From CAZTPJ01 sp964614515 (GTDB lineage Bacteria; Planctomycetota; Phycisphaerae; Phycisphaerales; UBA1924): a stretch of 37,608 nt of DNA. A program made the translations under genes and the position numbers. Every line of letters starts with the position of its first letter. The stretch's first letter is position 1. Shown here piece after piece: positions 6,976 through 15,101 of this stretch. The notes beneath the pieces are model-generated. The model was not told the origin of the DNA, did not search any database, and was given only the letters and a program-made list of their open reading frames with translations. The DNA lies in assembly GCA_964614515.1 (NCBI GenBank), contig CAZTPJ010000033.1, positions 1-37,608 on the forward strand, in the 5' to 3' direction.

Positions 6976-8433
6976 ATGACACCAACCTCATCCACACGCC
7001 AGCGCCCGACCGATGCGGAGGTCGCAACCCGTCTTCGCGACATCGATCAGGGCCACCTCATCCAGCACGCCGATTCGCTCACGCGGCCGCAGCGCGCCGC
7101 AATGTTTGAGCAACTTCGCGAACTTGATCTCGACGCGCTGCCTTCACTCATCCGCGAGTATGTGTTGAACAAGCCGGCCGTCACGCTGCCGGCCGACCTG
7201 GAGCCGGTGGACTTCTATCCACGCGACCACACGTCTCGTCGCAGGAGTTGGGATCGCGCTGCGTATCGCACGGCCGGGGAAGCACTCATCCGCGCAGGCA
7301 AAGTCGCCGCCTTCACCGTCGCCGGCGGCCAGGGCAGCAGGCTCGGCTATGACGGCCCCAAAGGCTGCTATCCCGCGACCGCCATCACGCGCAAACCGCT
7401 TTTTCAAGTCTTCGCCGAAGGGCTGCTCGCCACGCAGAGACGCTACGGCCGTGCGATCCCGTGGTACATCATGACCAGTCCGCTCAATCACGACGCGACG
7501 ATCGCGTTTTTTGAGCAGCATTCGCACTTCGGCCTGAGTCCGCGCGACATCGCGTTCTTTCAACAAGGCTCGATGCCGTCGTTCGACATGGCAACTGGAC
7601 GGATTCTGCTGGCGGATCGCGGGCAGATCGCGACGAACCCCGACGGCCACGGCGGCGCGATTCGCGCGCTGCATGTCTCAGGCTCGCTCGATGACATGCG
7701 CGAACGCGGCGTCGAACACCTCAGTTACTTTCAGGTTGACAACCCGATCGTGCGCGTGGTGGACCCCGTGTTCATCGGTCTGCACGCCACCGCGCCGGAT
7801 TCCTCGTGTGAGATGTCGAGCAAGATGGTGTCCAAGGCCGGGCCGGACGAGCGCGTCGGGGTCTTCTGCGCCAGCGGCGGGCGGACGATGGTCGTCGAGT
7901 ATTCAGACCTGCCCAGGTCGCTCGCGAATGAACGACTGGCGGATGGAACGCTGCGTTTTGCGGCCGGGTCGATCGCGATTCACATCATGAGCGTTGAGTT
8001 TCTGTCACGGCTGGCGACGGACCCCGCGAGTTCGCTGCCGTATCACCGCGCGGAGAAGGTGGTCGAGGTGTTTGATCCGGCCGCGAGTTGCAAGCAGCGC
8101 CCCGAGAAGCCCAACGCCGTGAAACTCGAACGCTTCATCTTCGATGCGCTGCCGCTGTGTCGATCGTCGATCGTGCTGGAGACGGATCGCATTGAAGAGT
8201 TCGCGCCGATCAAGAACGCCGAAGGCGTGGACAGTCCGGCGACGAGCACCGCGATTCAAACGGAACGCGCCGCGCGGTGGCTGGAGGCCGTGGGCGTGAA
8301 GATCCCGCGCGATGCGCAGGGCCGTGCGGAGTGTGTGATTGAGGTGTCACCGCTGACGGCGCTGGAGGGGGGGGATGTGCGCGGGGCGAAGCTGCCGGGT
8401 TTAATCAAACGTGAGGCCGTGGTTGTACTTTGA
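6976..8433 (+). CDS. UDPGP-family uridylyltransferase (UDP-N-acetylhexosamine or UDP-sugar pyrophosphorylase type)
   Basis: 485 residues from the ATG at 6976, with GAGG 9 bases upstream; the frame is open further upstream but that part is low-complexity Arg/Pro. The enzyme transfers UMP from UTP to a sugar 1-phosphate. The nucleotide-binding signature FTVAGGQGSRLGYDGPKGCY lies near residues 112-131, followed by the substrate-site blocks WYIMTSPLNHDAT, FFQQGSMPSFD, NPDGHGGAIRALHVSG and LSYFQVDNPIVRVVDP. This pattern is that of the eukaryotic AGX/UAP1 type rather than the bacterial GlmU or GalU types. Length fits the family (about 480-520). N-acetylglucosamine 1-phosphate is the most likely substrate, but glucose or galactose phosphates cannot be excluded. 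Nothing notable lies in the 201 bases before the next gene. Confidence 0.9.
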   Translation: MTPTSSTRQRPTDAEVATRLRDIDQGHLIQHADSLTRPQRAAMFEQLRELDLDALPSLIREYVLNKPAVTLPADLEPVDFYPRDHTSRRRSWDRAAYRTAGEALIRAGKVAAFTVAGGQGSRLGYDGPKGCYPATAITRKPLFQVFAEGLLATQRRYGRAIPWYIMTSPLNHDATIAFFEQHSHFGLSPRDIAFFQQGSMPSFDMATGRILLADRGQIATNPDGHGGAIRALHVSGSLDDMRERGVEHLSYFQVDNPIVRVVDPVFIGLHATAPDSSCEMSSKMVSKAGPDERVGVFCASGGRTMVVEYSDLPRSLANERLADGTLRFAAGSIAIHIMSVEFLSRLATDPASSLPYHRAEKVVEVFDPAASCKQRPEKPNAVKLERFIFDALPLCRSSIVLETDRIEEFAPIKNAEGVDSPATSTAIQTERAARWLEAVGVKIPRDAQGRAECVIEVSPLTALEGGDVRGAKLPGLIKREAVVVL

Positions 8434-8634
8434 GTTGCGTGGGCGTGCCGTGCCGGACGGCGTGACATGTGGAATGAGTCGCATGTGACGTATACGTCCT
8501 ATGTCCAACAGGCCGAGGTAGGCGGAAACGTGTGGCACACCCCAGCTTCGATCACACACGGAAACAAAGGCACGCACCACCCCTTTGCCCGATAGGATTA
8601 CCCGACACGACACTCGAAATCACGGAGCCACGAC

Positions 8635-9279
8635 ATGGAACTGTACATTGACACCGCCAACCTCGACGAGATCAAGCAGGCTCACGACATGGGCGTGCTT
8701 GACGGCGTGACCACCAACCCATCGCTGATCGCCAAGGAGAAAATGGACTACGGCAAGCGGCTGGCCCAGATCTGCGAGATTGTCAAGGGGCCGGTGTCGG
8801 CCGAGGTCATCGCGACCGATTACGAAGGCATGCTCAAGGAAGGCCGTGAACGCGCCAAGATCGCGCCGAACATCGTCGTGAAACTGCCGTGCATCCTCGA
8901 CGGCCTCAAAGCGTGCAAAACCCTCACCGATGAGGGCACGCGGACGAACATGACGCTGTGCTTCCAGCCGATGCAGGCGATGCTCGTGGCCAAGGCCGGG
9001 GCGTATCTGGTCAGCCCGTTCATCGGTCGGCTCGACGATGTCTCCGAGGATGGCATGGACCTGATCCATCGCATCCGCGCGATCTACGACAATTATTCGT
9101 TGAGTACGAAGGTGCTGGCCGCGTCAATCCGGCATCCCAAGCACATGGTGGATTGTGCCCTGGCCGGGGCGGACGTGGCGACGGTTCCGTTCAAGGTGAT
9201 CCAGGACCTGATGAAGCACCCGCTGACGGATCAGGGGCTTGAAAAGTTCATCTCGGACTATCGCAAGGCGTTTGGTTGA
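8635..9279 (+). CDS. Small transaldolase / fructose-6-phosphate aldolase family
   Basis: 214 residues; GGAG lies 8 bases before the ATG. It belongs to the short single-barrel transaldolases (TalC/Fsa/MipB group). The start MELYIDTANLDEIKQAHDMG and the block DGVTTNPSLIAK are diagnostic, and the Schiff-base lysine is in IVVKLPC (residue about 84). NMTLCFQPMQAMLVAKAGA and SPFIGRLDD carry other active-site positions. The reaction is either transaldolase transfer of dihydroxyacetone or reversible fructose 6-phosphate cleavage; the family members cannot be separated by eye. It lies downstream of the uridylyltransferase on the same strand but 201 bases away, so it may have its own promoter. Confidence 0.93.
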   Translation: MELYIDTANLDEIKQAHDMGVLDGVTTNPSLIAKEKMDYGKRLAQICEIVKGPVSAEVIATDYEGMLKEGRERAKIAPNIVVKLPCILDGLKACKTLTDEGTRTNMTLCFQPMQAMLVAKAGAYLVSPFIGRLDDVSEDGMDLIHRIRAIYDNYSLSTKVLAASIRHPKHMVDCALAGADVATVPFKVIQDLMKHPLTDQGLEKFISDYRKAFG

Positions 9280-9304
9280 ACGGCCGGAGTTCGGATGAGG
9301 ATGG

Positions 9305-9322
9305 ACGCAGAGGCCTCTGCGT
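9305..9322. terminator. Palindromic hairpin between convergent genes
   Basis: Perfect 18-base palindrome acgcagaggcctctgcgt between the convergent stop codons of the transaldolase and ridA-like genes. It could fold as a 7-bp stem with a GGCC loop on either strand. There is no strong T-tract, so bidirectional termination is inferred from position. Confidence 0.5.
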
Positions 9323-9327
9323 ACTTC

Positions 9328-9804
9328 TCACGCCACCTCAAACAGGAACTCAATCTCCACCGGCGCGCCCAGGGGCAGGTCGATGCTGCCCACGGCCGCG
9401 CGGGCGTGACGCCCGGCCTCGCCGAAGACCTGCTCCAATAACTGGCTGCATGCGTTGGCCACCGTCGGCTGCGCGTGAAACCCAGGCTCGCAGCACACAA
9501 AGCACCCGACGCGAACGACCTGTTTGACTGCGGCGAGCGAGCCTACGGCCGCCTTGACGGCCGCAAGCGCGTTGAGCGTGCATTGCCGCGCACACTCCTG
9601 CGCAACTTCAACCGACACATCCGTCGGCACGCAGCCCTGGGCGATAAGTCTGCCTTCGCGCATCGGAATCTGCCCGCTGACGTACACCAGTGAGCCGACA
9701 CGCTTGGTGGGCACATATGCGGCCACGGGGGCGGCCGGGGCCGGTAACGCCAGGCCCAGTTCGCGCAGCCGGTGTTCGGGATCGCGTGCGTGTGACGTCG
9801 TCAT
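9328..9804 (-). CDS. RidA/YjgF family protein
   Basis: 158 residues from the ATG at 9804, with AGGAG 8 bases upstream. RidA proteins hydrolyse reactive enamine/imine intermediates such as 2-aminoacrylate and are cytoplasmic trimers. Visible blocks are VGSLVYVSGQIPMREGRL, NALAAVKAAVGSLAAVKQVV, a Cys-rich strand VGCFVCCEPGF, and the end block HARAAVGSIDLPLGAPVEIE, which keeps the Arg of the family's carboxylate-binding site. It belongs to the longer group of about 155 residues with an N-terminal LRELGLALPAPAAPVAAYVP segment, whose substrates are less well defined than those of canonical RidA. The frame extends upstream to 10179, but that part is Arg/Pro-rich noise over the pilin leader. Confidence 0.9.
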   Translation of the reverse strand: MTTSHARDPEHRLRELGLALPAPAAPVAAYVPTKRVGSLVYVSGQIPMREGRLIAQGCVPTDVSVEVAQECARQCTLNALAAVKAAVGSLAAVKQVVRVGCFVCCEPGFHAQPTVANACSQLLEQVFGEAGRHARAAVGSIDLPLGAPVEIEFLFEVA

Positions 9805-10100
9805 CGCGCGGCTCCTGTGATCGGACTCCATCGCGAGCGTGGGTCCGTGAAGTGGTGGATGTTCATGGTCAGAGGTTTCCAGACGCGGGGGTGATTCTAC
9901 AGGGTTTTGCCCGCGAGCGGGGGGCGACAATCGCCAGGTCCGAGAGTCAGGCGTCGGCGGGCGCGGCCGGTGCGTCGCAGACGTGAAGGTAAGCCCAGTC
10001 GCGCCAGGCTGTCGGGTCGCGCGTCGGACTGCGCGTGAACGGTGAAGCAGCGATGGGGTCGTGCCGTTGCTAGCCGTGGTGATGTTCGCCGCATGGTCGC

Positions 10101-10229
10101 GTGGGAACCGCCGACCGCCGCGAGCCGCGGGAAACCGCGGCCCGCCAGGTTTCGGACCTCTCGAGTGGGAGGTTTCCACAAGCCGTCACCCCGGGGGGAA
10201 CGGGGAGCGATTGGGCGAGATTTTCCCCG
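10101..10229 (+). ncRNA. Candidate structured 5' leader of the pseudopilin operon
   Basis: The 440 bases between ridA and the first pilin (9805-10244) hold no convincing gene. Within them, 10101-10112 pairs with 10168-10179 (11 of 12 positions, one G-U). The enclosed region contains a 7-bp hairpin with a GAAA tetraloop (10124-10141). A competing hairpin (10156-10160 with 10169-10173) would break the closing stem. Downstream, 10201-10206 can pair either with 10189-10193 or with 10224-10229, just before the AAGGAG at 10232. This looks like a switchable leader, but it was folded only by eye. The conserved bases of the c-di-GMP-I riboswitch are not seen. Confidence 0.4.
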
Positions 10230-10244
10230 CTAAGGAGTGAGTCG

Positions 10245-10661
10245 ATGCGCACACGAGTTCGTAAGGCCTTTACGCTGGTTGAAATTCTGATCGTCGTCGT
10301 GATTCTCGGTATTCTCGCGGCGATCGTGATTCCGCAGTTCACCAGCGCCAGCGAGGATGCGCAGATCAGCGCAGTCCAGAGCCAGCTGCAGACCGTGCGG
10401 AATCAGATCGAACTGTTCCGCGTGCGGAACAACGGCACGCCCCCGGCGCTGGCCGACCTGTTCACGGCCAACGGCATCGTGTCGGATGAATATCTGCGCG
10501 TGGCCCCGATCAATCCGCGAACGGGCACTTCAAACGCGATCGCTGGCGTCGCAGCGCCTGTGGCCCCCGTGGCCGCCGGTGGTGACGCCTGGGTCTATGA
10601 CGCCGCGAACGGCAACTTCTGGGCCAACGGCTTCGATGAAGCCAACGGTGCGTGGTATTGA
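10245..10661 (+). CDS. Prepilin-like protein, GspG type (pseudopilin 1)
   Basis: 138 residues from the ATG at 10245, with AAGGAG 7 bases upstream. A short basic leader (MRTRVRKA) is followed by the class III prepilin motif FTLVEILIVVVILGILAAIV, with cleavage expected before Phe9. The residue at -1 is Ala rather than the usual Gly. The helical stalk (ASEDAQISAVQSQLQTVRNQ) and a GspG-like globular end (WVYDAANGNFWANGF) follow. It would be processed by a PilD-type peptidase and assembled into a type II secretion pseudopilus or type IV pilus-like fibre. It is the first gene of a plus-strand cluster of five; no ATPase, secretin or peptidase gene is in the window. Confidence 0.9.
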   Translation: MRTRVRKAFTLVEILIVVVILGILAAIVIPQFTSASEDAQISAVQSQLQTVRNQIELFRVRNNGTPPALADLFTANGIVSDEYLRVAPINPRTGTSNAIAGVAAPVAPVAAGGDAWVYDAANGNFWANGFDEANGAWY

Positions 10662-10697
10662 TCCACACATCGTGACGGCCTGATGGCCTGATTCAGA

Positions 10698-10727
10698 ATC
10701 GGCGATCCGTTAGCGCGGATCGCCGAT
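10698..10727 (+). terminator. Strong hairpin between the two pilin genes (terminator or attenuator)
   Basis: An 11-bp perfect stem (atcggcgatcc/ggatcgccgat) with an 8-base loop, followed by cttt. It sits 36 bases after the first pilin stop and 33 bases before the second pilin start. A partial terminator here would give more of pilin 1 than of the downstream genes, as is common for major pilins; that role is inferred. Confidence 0.65.
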
Positions 10728-10760
10728 CTTTCGAGGAGGAGGCGAGGGGAGTAGTGCGGT

Positions 10761-11183
10761 ATGCGTGCGAAAATTCAACATGCCTTTACGCTCGTTGAGA
10801 TTCTAATCGTTGTCGTCATCCTGGCGATTCTCGCGGTGCTCACGGTTCCACGGATGCTCTCCGCGACCGAGGATGCCGCGACCAACTCGACGCTGACGGA
10901 TCTGCACAAGATTCGAAACCATGTGGCCGTCTATCGCGCCCGCGAGAACACAAACCCGCCGGTGCAAGCCGGGAACGGGACGTGGGGCCCGCTGATCGGT
11001 CGCGATTATCTTGCGGCCGCGCCGACGAACGCCTGGATTGGCGGTGCGAACTCTCGCGTGATCACGCTCGGCAACGCGCCGGACGTGGCGTATCACACCA
11101 ATTATGGGTGGATCTATGACCCGGCGACGGGCGATGTGTGGGCGGCGGGCATGGACGGCGACGATCAGCCGCTGCCTCGATAA
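10761..11183 (+). CDS. Prepilin-like protein (pseudopilin 2)
   Basis: 140 residues. Leader MRAKIQHA is followed by FTLVEILIVVVILAILAVLT, again with Ala at -1. The stalk has the same ATEDAATNSTLTDLHKIRNH pattern as pilin 1, and the end (WIYDPATGDVWAAGMDGDD) is clearly homologous to the end of pilin 1, so the two genes probably arose by duplication. A purine-rich site (gaggaggaggcgagg) precedes the start. Probably a minor or alternative subunit of the same fibre. Confidence 0.9.
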   Translation: MRAKIQHAFTLVEILIVVVILAILAVLTVPRMLSATEDAATNSTLTDLHKIRNHVAVYRARENTNPPVQAGNGTWGPLIGRDYLAAAPTNAWIGGANSRVITLGNAPDVAYHTNYGWIYDPATGDVWAAGMDGDDQPLPR

Positions 11184-11278
11184 CCCGCCGTCCCCCTGAT
11201 GCGGCGATCCGCTTATGCCGCCCGTCGGATCACCCGATGAAGGCTTGAAGGACTCGAGACCGATCAGGGGAGTGCATC

Positions 11279-11587
11279 ATGCGAAGCGAACGTTATCGGG
11301 ACGGGATGCTGACGATCATCGCGGTGTTGCTGGGGCTGGTGGTGCTGCAAGGTTCGGGGGGGGGGATTCCGCAGGTGATGCCCGAGGCCCAGGCCTCGGC
11401 GCAGCCCTCGGATGAACCCTCCAGCGGCGGGCTGATCAGCGCCAGCGAGCAGCGGAAGATCATGATCGCGGAACTGCGCCGGCTCGGCGCTCGCCTGGAT
11501 CGGATCGAGGCAAAGATCAATGCGGGACTCAATGTCAAAGTCACCGACATGCCCGCAATCAAACTGCCCAAGGATGAAGGCAAGTAA
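11279..11587 (+). CDS. Small single-pass membrane protein of the pilin cluster
   Basis: 102 residues; GGGGAG lies 7 bases before the ATG. Residues 9-25 are hydrophobic (GMLTIIAVLLGLVVLQG) and act as an anchor or signal. Next comes a low-complexity acidic/Ser/Pro linker, then an amphipathic helix (EQRKIMIAELRRLGARLDRI) that may be a short coiled coil. No known family recognised. Its place between two pilin genes with short gaps suggests a role in pilus assembly. A G10 tract at 11356-11365 encodes Gly-Gly-Gly just after the membrane segment and would frameshift the gene if it slipped by one base. Confidence 0.75.
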   Translation: MRSERYRDGMLTIIAVLLGLVVLQGSGGGIPQVMPEAQASAQPSDEPSSGGLISASEQRKIMIAELRRLGARLDRIEAKINAGLNVKVTDMPAIKLPKDEGK

Positions 11588-11602
11588 CGGTCAGGAGCGA
11601 CC

Positions 11603-12202
11603 ATGCGACCCCATGCACGATTCGAACGTCCATCCGGCCGTGGCTACACGCTGCTGGAGATTCTCGTGGTCGTTGTCGTGTTGGGGATCGCGGGGGCGCT
11701 GGTGATTCCGTCGATGGGTCAGACGGGCGTGCTGCGTGTGCAGGCGTCGGTGCGGATGATCGTCGCGGACATCACCTTCGCCCAGGCCGATGCGGTGGCG
11801 TATCAGGATCGTCGCGCGATCGTCTTCGTGCCCGCCGACCTCATCCCCGCGCCCACCGGCGGGATGCGCCCGCGCGAAGGCACGAACACCTACGGCGTCT
11901 ACGACGTCAACGGTCCCTCGCTCCAGGCCAGTGACATGCTCTTTGACTCGACCCGATCCACCGGACGCATGGAGACGAACCTCAACGAAGCGCGATATGG
12001 CGGCGCGTTCGTGCGCTCCGCGGCGTTCGATGGCGATGCAACCCTGATCTTCGATGAAATGGGCGGGCCCGTGCAGGACTTGACGGGGGGAGCGCCAAGT
12101 TCCGGCGGAACCGTTCGCGTCGAGGGGTCGGGATCCGTCTTCGAGATTCGTGTGGAGGCCTACACCGGCCGCGTCACCGTCGAGCAGATCAGTTCGCCGT
12201 AA
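11603..12202 (+). CDS. Prepilin-like protein, GspH type
   Basis: 199 residues; AGGAG lies 6 bases before the ATG. The leader ends in GRG, followed by YTLLEILVVVVVLGIAGALV, a type IV prepilin helix with Gly at -1 and Tyr in place of Phe at +1. The globular part includes MIVADITFAQADAVAYQDRR and later beta-rich Gly/Ser stretches, as in GspH/FimT minor pseudopilins that sit at the fibre tip. It follows the small membrane protein by 15 bases and overlaps the start region of the next small gene closely, so it is in the same operon. Confidence 0.88.
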   Translation: MRPHARFERPSGRGYTLLEILVVVVVLGIAGALVIPSMGQTGVLRVQASVRMIVADITFAQADAVAYQDRRAIVFVPADLIPAPTGGMRPREGTNTYGVYDVNGPSLQASDMLFDSTRSTGRMETNLNEARYGGAFVRSAAFDGDATLIFDEMGGPVQDLTGGAPSSGGTVRVEGSGSVFEIRVEAYTGRVTVEQISSP

Positions 12203-12215
12203 TGCGGGGATCGAC

Positions 12216-12431
12216 GTGTTTCATCGTTCAAGACGAAACCAGGTTGTGGGGTTGGCGTTGTCGGCCGTGGCCGTCAGCGTGTTCATGTGGGCGAAACTTC
12301 GCCTGGTGTCCGGCATGCCCAAGACGGCGTATGCGGAGAAGGAACAGCCCGCGACCAACCCGCCGCGCCAGGATCCCGCGCACGACGACATGTCACCGAA
12401 GCAGCGCGAACCGATCGACTCGCAGAAGTAA
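12216..12431 (+). CDS. Small membrane protein at the end of the pilin cluster
   Basis: About 71 residues from the GTG at 12216 (GGGG 7 bases upstream), 13 bases after the GspH-like stop. Residues about 9-27 form one membrane segment (VVGLALSAVAVSVFMWAKL), followed by a hydrophilic Pro/Glu/Lys-rich tail. It resembles the small gene at 11279 in layout only. No family recognised. It ends 2 bases from the convergent RDD gene. The start is chosen by spacing and is uncertain. Confidence 0.55.
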   Translation: MFHRSRRNQVVGLALSAVAVSVFMWAKLRLVSGMPKTAYAEKEQPATNPPRQDPAHDDMSPKQREPIDSQK

Positions 12432-12433
12432 CC

Positions 12434-14170
12434 TTACTCTCGCGTGCCGGACTCCGCCTCGTCCGCGCCGTTTGGGCGTTCGCCGACGGATTCGATCTGC
12501 ACAATCACGGCCGTCCGCGCGAGACGATCCCCGCGATGTCGCAGGTCCGGTTGTGTGAGAAAGAACCACGCGAGGGGGGGGATGGTCCATCGGACGAGAT
12601 TTCGCAGCGCGGCCGCGACGAACGACGGCCCGCGCAAGGCGCTGGCGTCCTTGATCGAGATCACGCGGCACCCGAGCATGGCCTTGCCGAGCGATCGCCC
12701 GAAGATGGCTTCGGCGATGGTGCAATGTACAAAACCCCCAGCCAAAATCAGGCCGAAATACATGAGCCACGCCTGCCCGACCGCCTGCGCCTCGATGGCC
12801 GGAAACCAGATCGTGACGGCCCATCGCGCCAGGAGCAGCGCGAGCGCCGTGTCAATCACGCCCGCCATGACGCGAACAAGGGGGGGGGCAAGAGCCGTGC
12901 CCGGCGGGAGCGTGAACTCCCCCCCATCGCGTTCCTGTCGCAGCGCGAGGAACATGACGATGGCGGTGATGACCACCAGCGACATCGCGAGGATGCGATA
13001 TTGGGTGTGTGAGATTGGTCCGCCGCCGTTGGCGGGGCCAGAGTCAAGGATGCGTCCGGTGTACGCGGAGACCTCATGAACGGTAAAGGCGCCGGCGTGT
13101 GAACCCGCGCTGTCGGATCGTTCAGCGACGCGCACGAAGACGACGACGCGCGCGTTGGCGTCGAGCGGGACGACGCCGTACTGACTCGTCACGCCGGGAA
13201 TCTGCGCGAGGCGCAGTTCTCGCTCGGGTGTGATTTGTCGCAGCGAGAGCGTGCCTTCGCCACCCCCGGTGCTGTGGGCGCGAACGTACGTGAGATGCCC
13301 GGCGAGGTTGAACAGCGGACCGACTCGCGAGTCCGGACGCCCCACATCCGCCGCCAGCGGCGCGTAGCGCCACGCGGCCTCAACGCTCATCTCACCCGAT
13401 TCCGACGTTGCCTCGTCGAGCCGTGCGATCCAGTGTCCCGCGGCGTCGGGCGTGCGTGTGAAGATGCTGACGCCCTCGGCGTGCGAGACAAGTTGCACCC
13501 AGCCAAGATCCGCCCGGGCCGACAACCCGGGGCGCATCGCTTCGATCACCTCGCCCGGAATCGCCGCCTCGATCCACCGCGCGCCATCAACCAGGATCAG
13601 CAGGCGAACCGCCGCGGGACCGGCTTGATCCGAAAGGGGCGTCTGGCGATCCACGAGCAGCGCGGCGGGGCCTTGCGGCGTTCCCGCGAAGCCCAGCAAT
13701 CTCCCGCGTGCTTCGAGCGGCGGCAGGACGCTGAGCCTTTCCCCCCCCTGCGCGCCCCACCCCGCGCCCAGCGGCGCGGGAAAGACCGACGTGGTGAGTA
13801 CGCGTCGGGGCCGATCACGTCCCCCCCCCTCATCGCCGCCGATCGACGGCGGAAAGAGGAGATACACGCTTCGATCCCACGCGGCCATGGCCTCGGGCGC
13901 TTCATGCAGGTCCGCCGCGTGATGCACGGATCGCGGCGCGGTGAGGAACATCGCCCCGCCCGCGTCAATCGCCGGCCCGCGAGGCGGCACATGCACGAGC
14001 GACAATCCGCGCGACGTGGGAACGATGATCCAGCCGTGGCTCTCGACGCGCGCCCCCCCCGCGATTGGCGAAGTCGGTAGCGCCAGACTGCCCGTGGCGA
14101 GCAGCGCGGGGCCATCGGCCGATGCGAGGGCCGTGGCGAAAAGAGCAATGATGATGGCGACGAAGCGCAT
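12434..14170 (-). CDS. Secreted-domain plus RDD-family membrane protein
   Basis: 578 residues from the ATG at 14170 (MRFVAIIIALFATALASADG), a clear signal peptide. Residues about 20-390 are a beta-rich extracytoplasmic region with repeated hydrophobic strands and VPPRG/LPPLEARGR-like turns, possibly a propeller. A membrane segment (QYRILAMSLVVITAIVMFLAL) follows, then a C-terminal RDD domain: LVRVMAGVIDTALALLLARW with the conserved Arg and Asp, two further helices, and IFGRSLGKAMLGCRVISIKD. RDD domains are thought to move ions or small molecules; the substrate is unknown. The start is 7 bases from the stop of the upstream lipoprotein gene, so the genes are coupled. The coding strand carries several G8-G9 tracts. 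Confidence 0.85.
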   Translation of the reverse strand: MRFVAIIIALFATALASADGPALLATGSLALPTSPIAGGARVESHGWIIVPTSRGLSLVHVPPRGPAIDAGGAMFLTAPRSVHHAADLHEAPEAMAAWDRSVYLLFPPSIGGDEGGGRDRPRRVLTTSVFPAPLGAGWGAQGGERLSVLPPLEARGRLLGFAGTPQGPAALLVDRQTPLSDQAGPAAVRLLILVDGARWIEAAIPGEVIEAMRPGLSARADLGWVQLVSHAEGVSIFTRTPDAAGHWIARLDEATSESGEMSVEAAWRYAPLAADVGRPDSRVGPLFNLAGHLTYVRAHSTGGGEGTLSLRQITPERELRLAQIPGVTSQYGVVPLDANARVVVFVRVAERSDSAGSHAGAFTVHEVSAYTGRILDSGPANGGGPISHTQYRILAMSLVVITAIVMFLALRQERDGGEFTLPPGTALAPPLVRVMAGVIDTALALLLARWAVTIWFPAIEAQAVGQAWLMYFGLILAGGFVHCTIAEAIFGRSLGKAMLGCRVISIKDASALRGPSFVAAALRNLVRWTIPPLAWFFLTQPDLRHRGDRLARTAVIVQIESVGERPNGADEAESGTRE

Positions 14171-14177
14171 GATCTGC

Positions 14178-15101
14178 TTAGCGGGTGGACGCGTCGTGTT
14201 CGGGACCGGTGGTGGCATGTGGGACGGACGGGGCGTCGGCGGGATCATCGTCGAGCGAGATGATGTCGCCCACGCGATAGCGATCGACAAGAAGTTCGAA
14301 GTTGAAGAGGTCTCGGCGCGGCTGACGCGGGGATGTCGCCGGCTCGGCCATGCGCAGGCGCACGCGAACATCGTGCGGCTGGGCCAGCGCGATGTTGACT
14401 TCCCCCGCGACGCGAGGGGGGGGACGATGACCGAAGATGTCCACCGGCACAGGCGTCGAGAGTTCCGACGCGAGCATCACATCACCGACGGCGTTGAGCA
14501 GTTCAACGCGATTGGGTTCAAACGTCGTGCGATCGAGCGTGAGTCGGACGCGCCCGTCCCCGCGCGGCACGCTCACCTGCACATTGCGGCGATCGGGCGA
14601 CCACGCGACCTGCGAGGCTTCGCCGCTTTCCGGTAGTGGCGTGACCCCGAGCAACTCAATCAGATTGATCGGATGCACGGGCACGCCAAAGTCGGCCACG
14701 CGATCGGGCGCGGCGTGCTGATGGCTGCCCACCCACGCCGTGCGCGTCTCGCCAAGTTCCATCCACCAGTATCGCTCGCTGTTAGAGCCGAGCATCGCGT
14801 AGGTCTCGCCGAGTTTGTCGAATCGCAGGTAGACATCCGTGGGGCGCACCAGCGTCAACCGGCCTTCAATCTGATCCTCCCGCGCCTGGCCCTGCTCATC
14901 GGTGTACCAGATGCGGGTGACGGTGGCGGCGGAGAGGTGCTCGAGAGGCGCGACGCGCTGGTTGTATCGCGCCGCGATGTCGGCGTAGGCGGGGGGGGGC
15001 GTGCCCTCGGGCACAGGCCGTGGACCCTTCGGCGTCGAGGCGCATCCACCATGAAGCCCGAGCAGCGTGACAAGCAGAACGATGGCGGGCAATCGCATCA
15101 T
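14178..15101 (-). CDS. Outer-membrane-type lipoprotein, function unknown
   Basis: 307 residues. The start overlaps the stop of the preceding gene (ATGA arrangement), and two ATG codons follow each other. The lipoprotein signal is MMRLPAIVLLVTLLGLHGGC with the acylated Cys at about residue 20. The mature part is beta-rich (EGRLTLVRPTDVYLRFDKLG, SNSERYWWMELGE, VQVSVPRGDGRVRLTLDR), a pattern like LolA/LolB-type or DUF4292-type half barrels that carry lipids or lipoproteins. The similarity is of fold pattern only. It lies directly upstream of the RDD protein, which suggests the two work together in the envelope. Confidence 0.8.
   Translation of the reverse strand: MMRLPAIVLLVTLLGLHGGCASTPKGPRPVPEGTPPPAYADIAARYNQRVAPLEHLSAATVTRIWYTDEQGQAREDQIEGRLTLVRPTDVYLRFDKLGETYAMLGSNSERYWWMELGETRTAWVGSHQHAAPDRVADFGVPVHPINLIELLGVTPLPESGEASQVAWSPDRRNVQVSVPRGDGRVRLTLDRTTFEPNRVELLNAVGDVMLASELSTPVPVDIFGHRPPPRVAGEVNIALAQPHDVRVRLRMAEPATSPRQPRRDLFNFELLVDRYRVGDIISLDDDPADAPSVPHATTGPEHDASTR

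Noticed and set aside
10101..10244. A c-di-GMP-I riboswitch before the pilin operon.
   Set aside because: Position and GNRA loop fit, but the conserved GCAAA-type and receptor bases are not visible, so it is reported only as an unnamed structured leader.
12287..13012. Open frame of 241 codons on the plus strand.
   Set aside because: It lies antisense to the RDD-domain gene and has the composition expected of a shadow frame.
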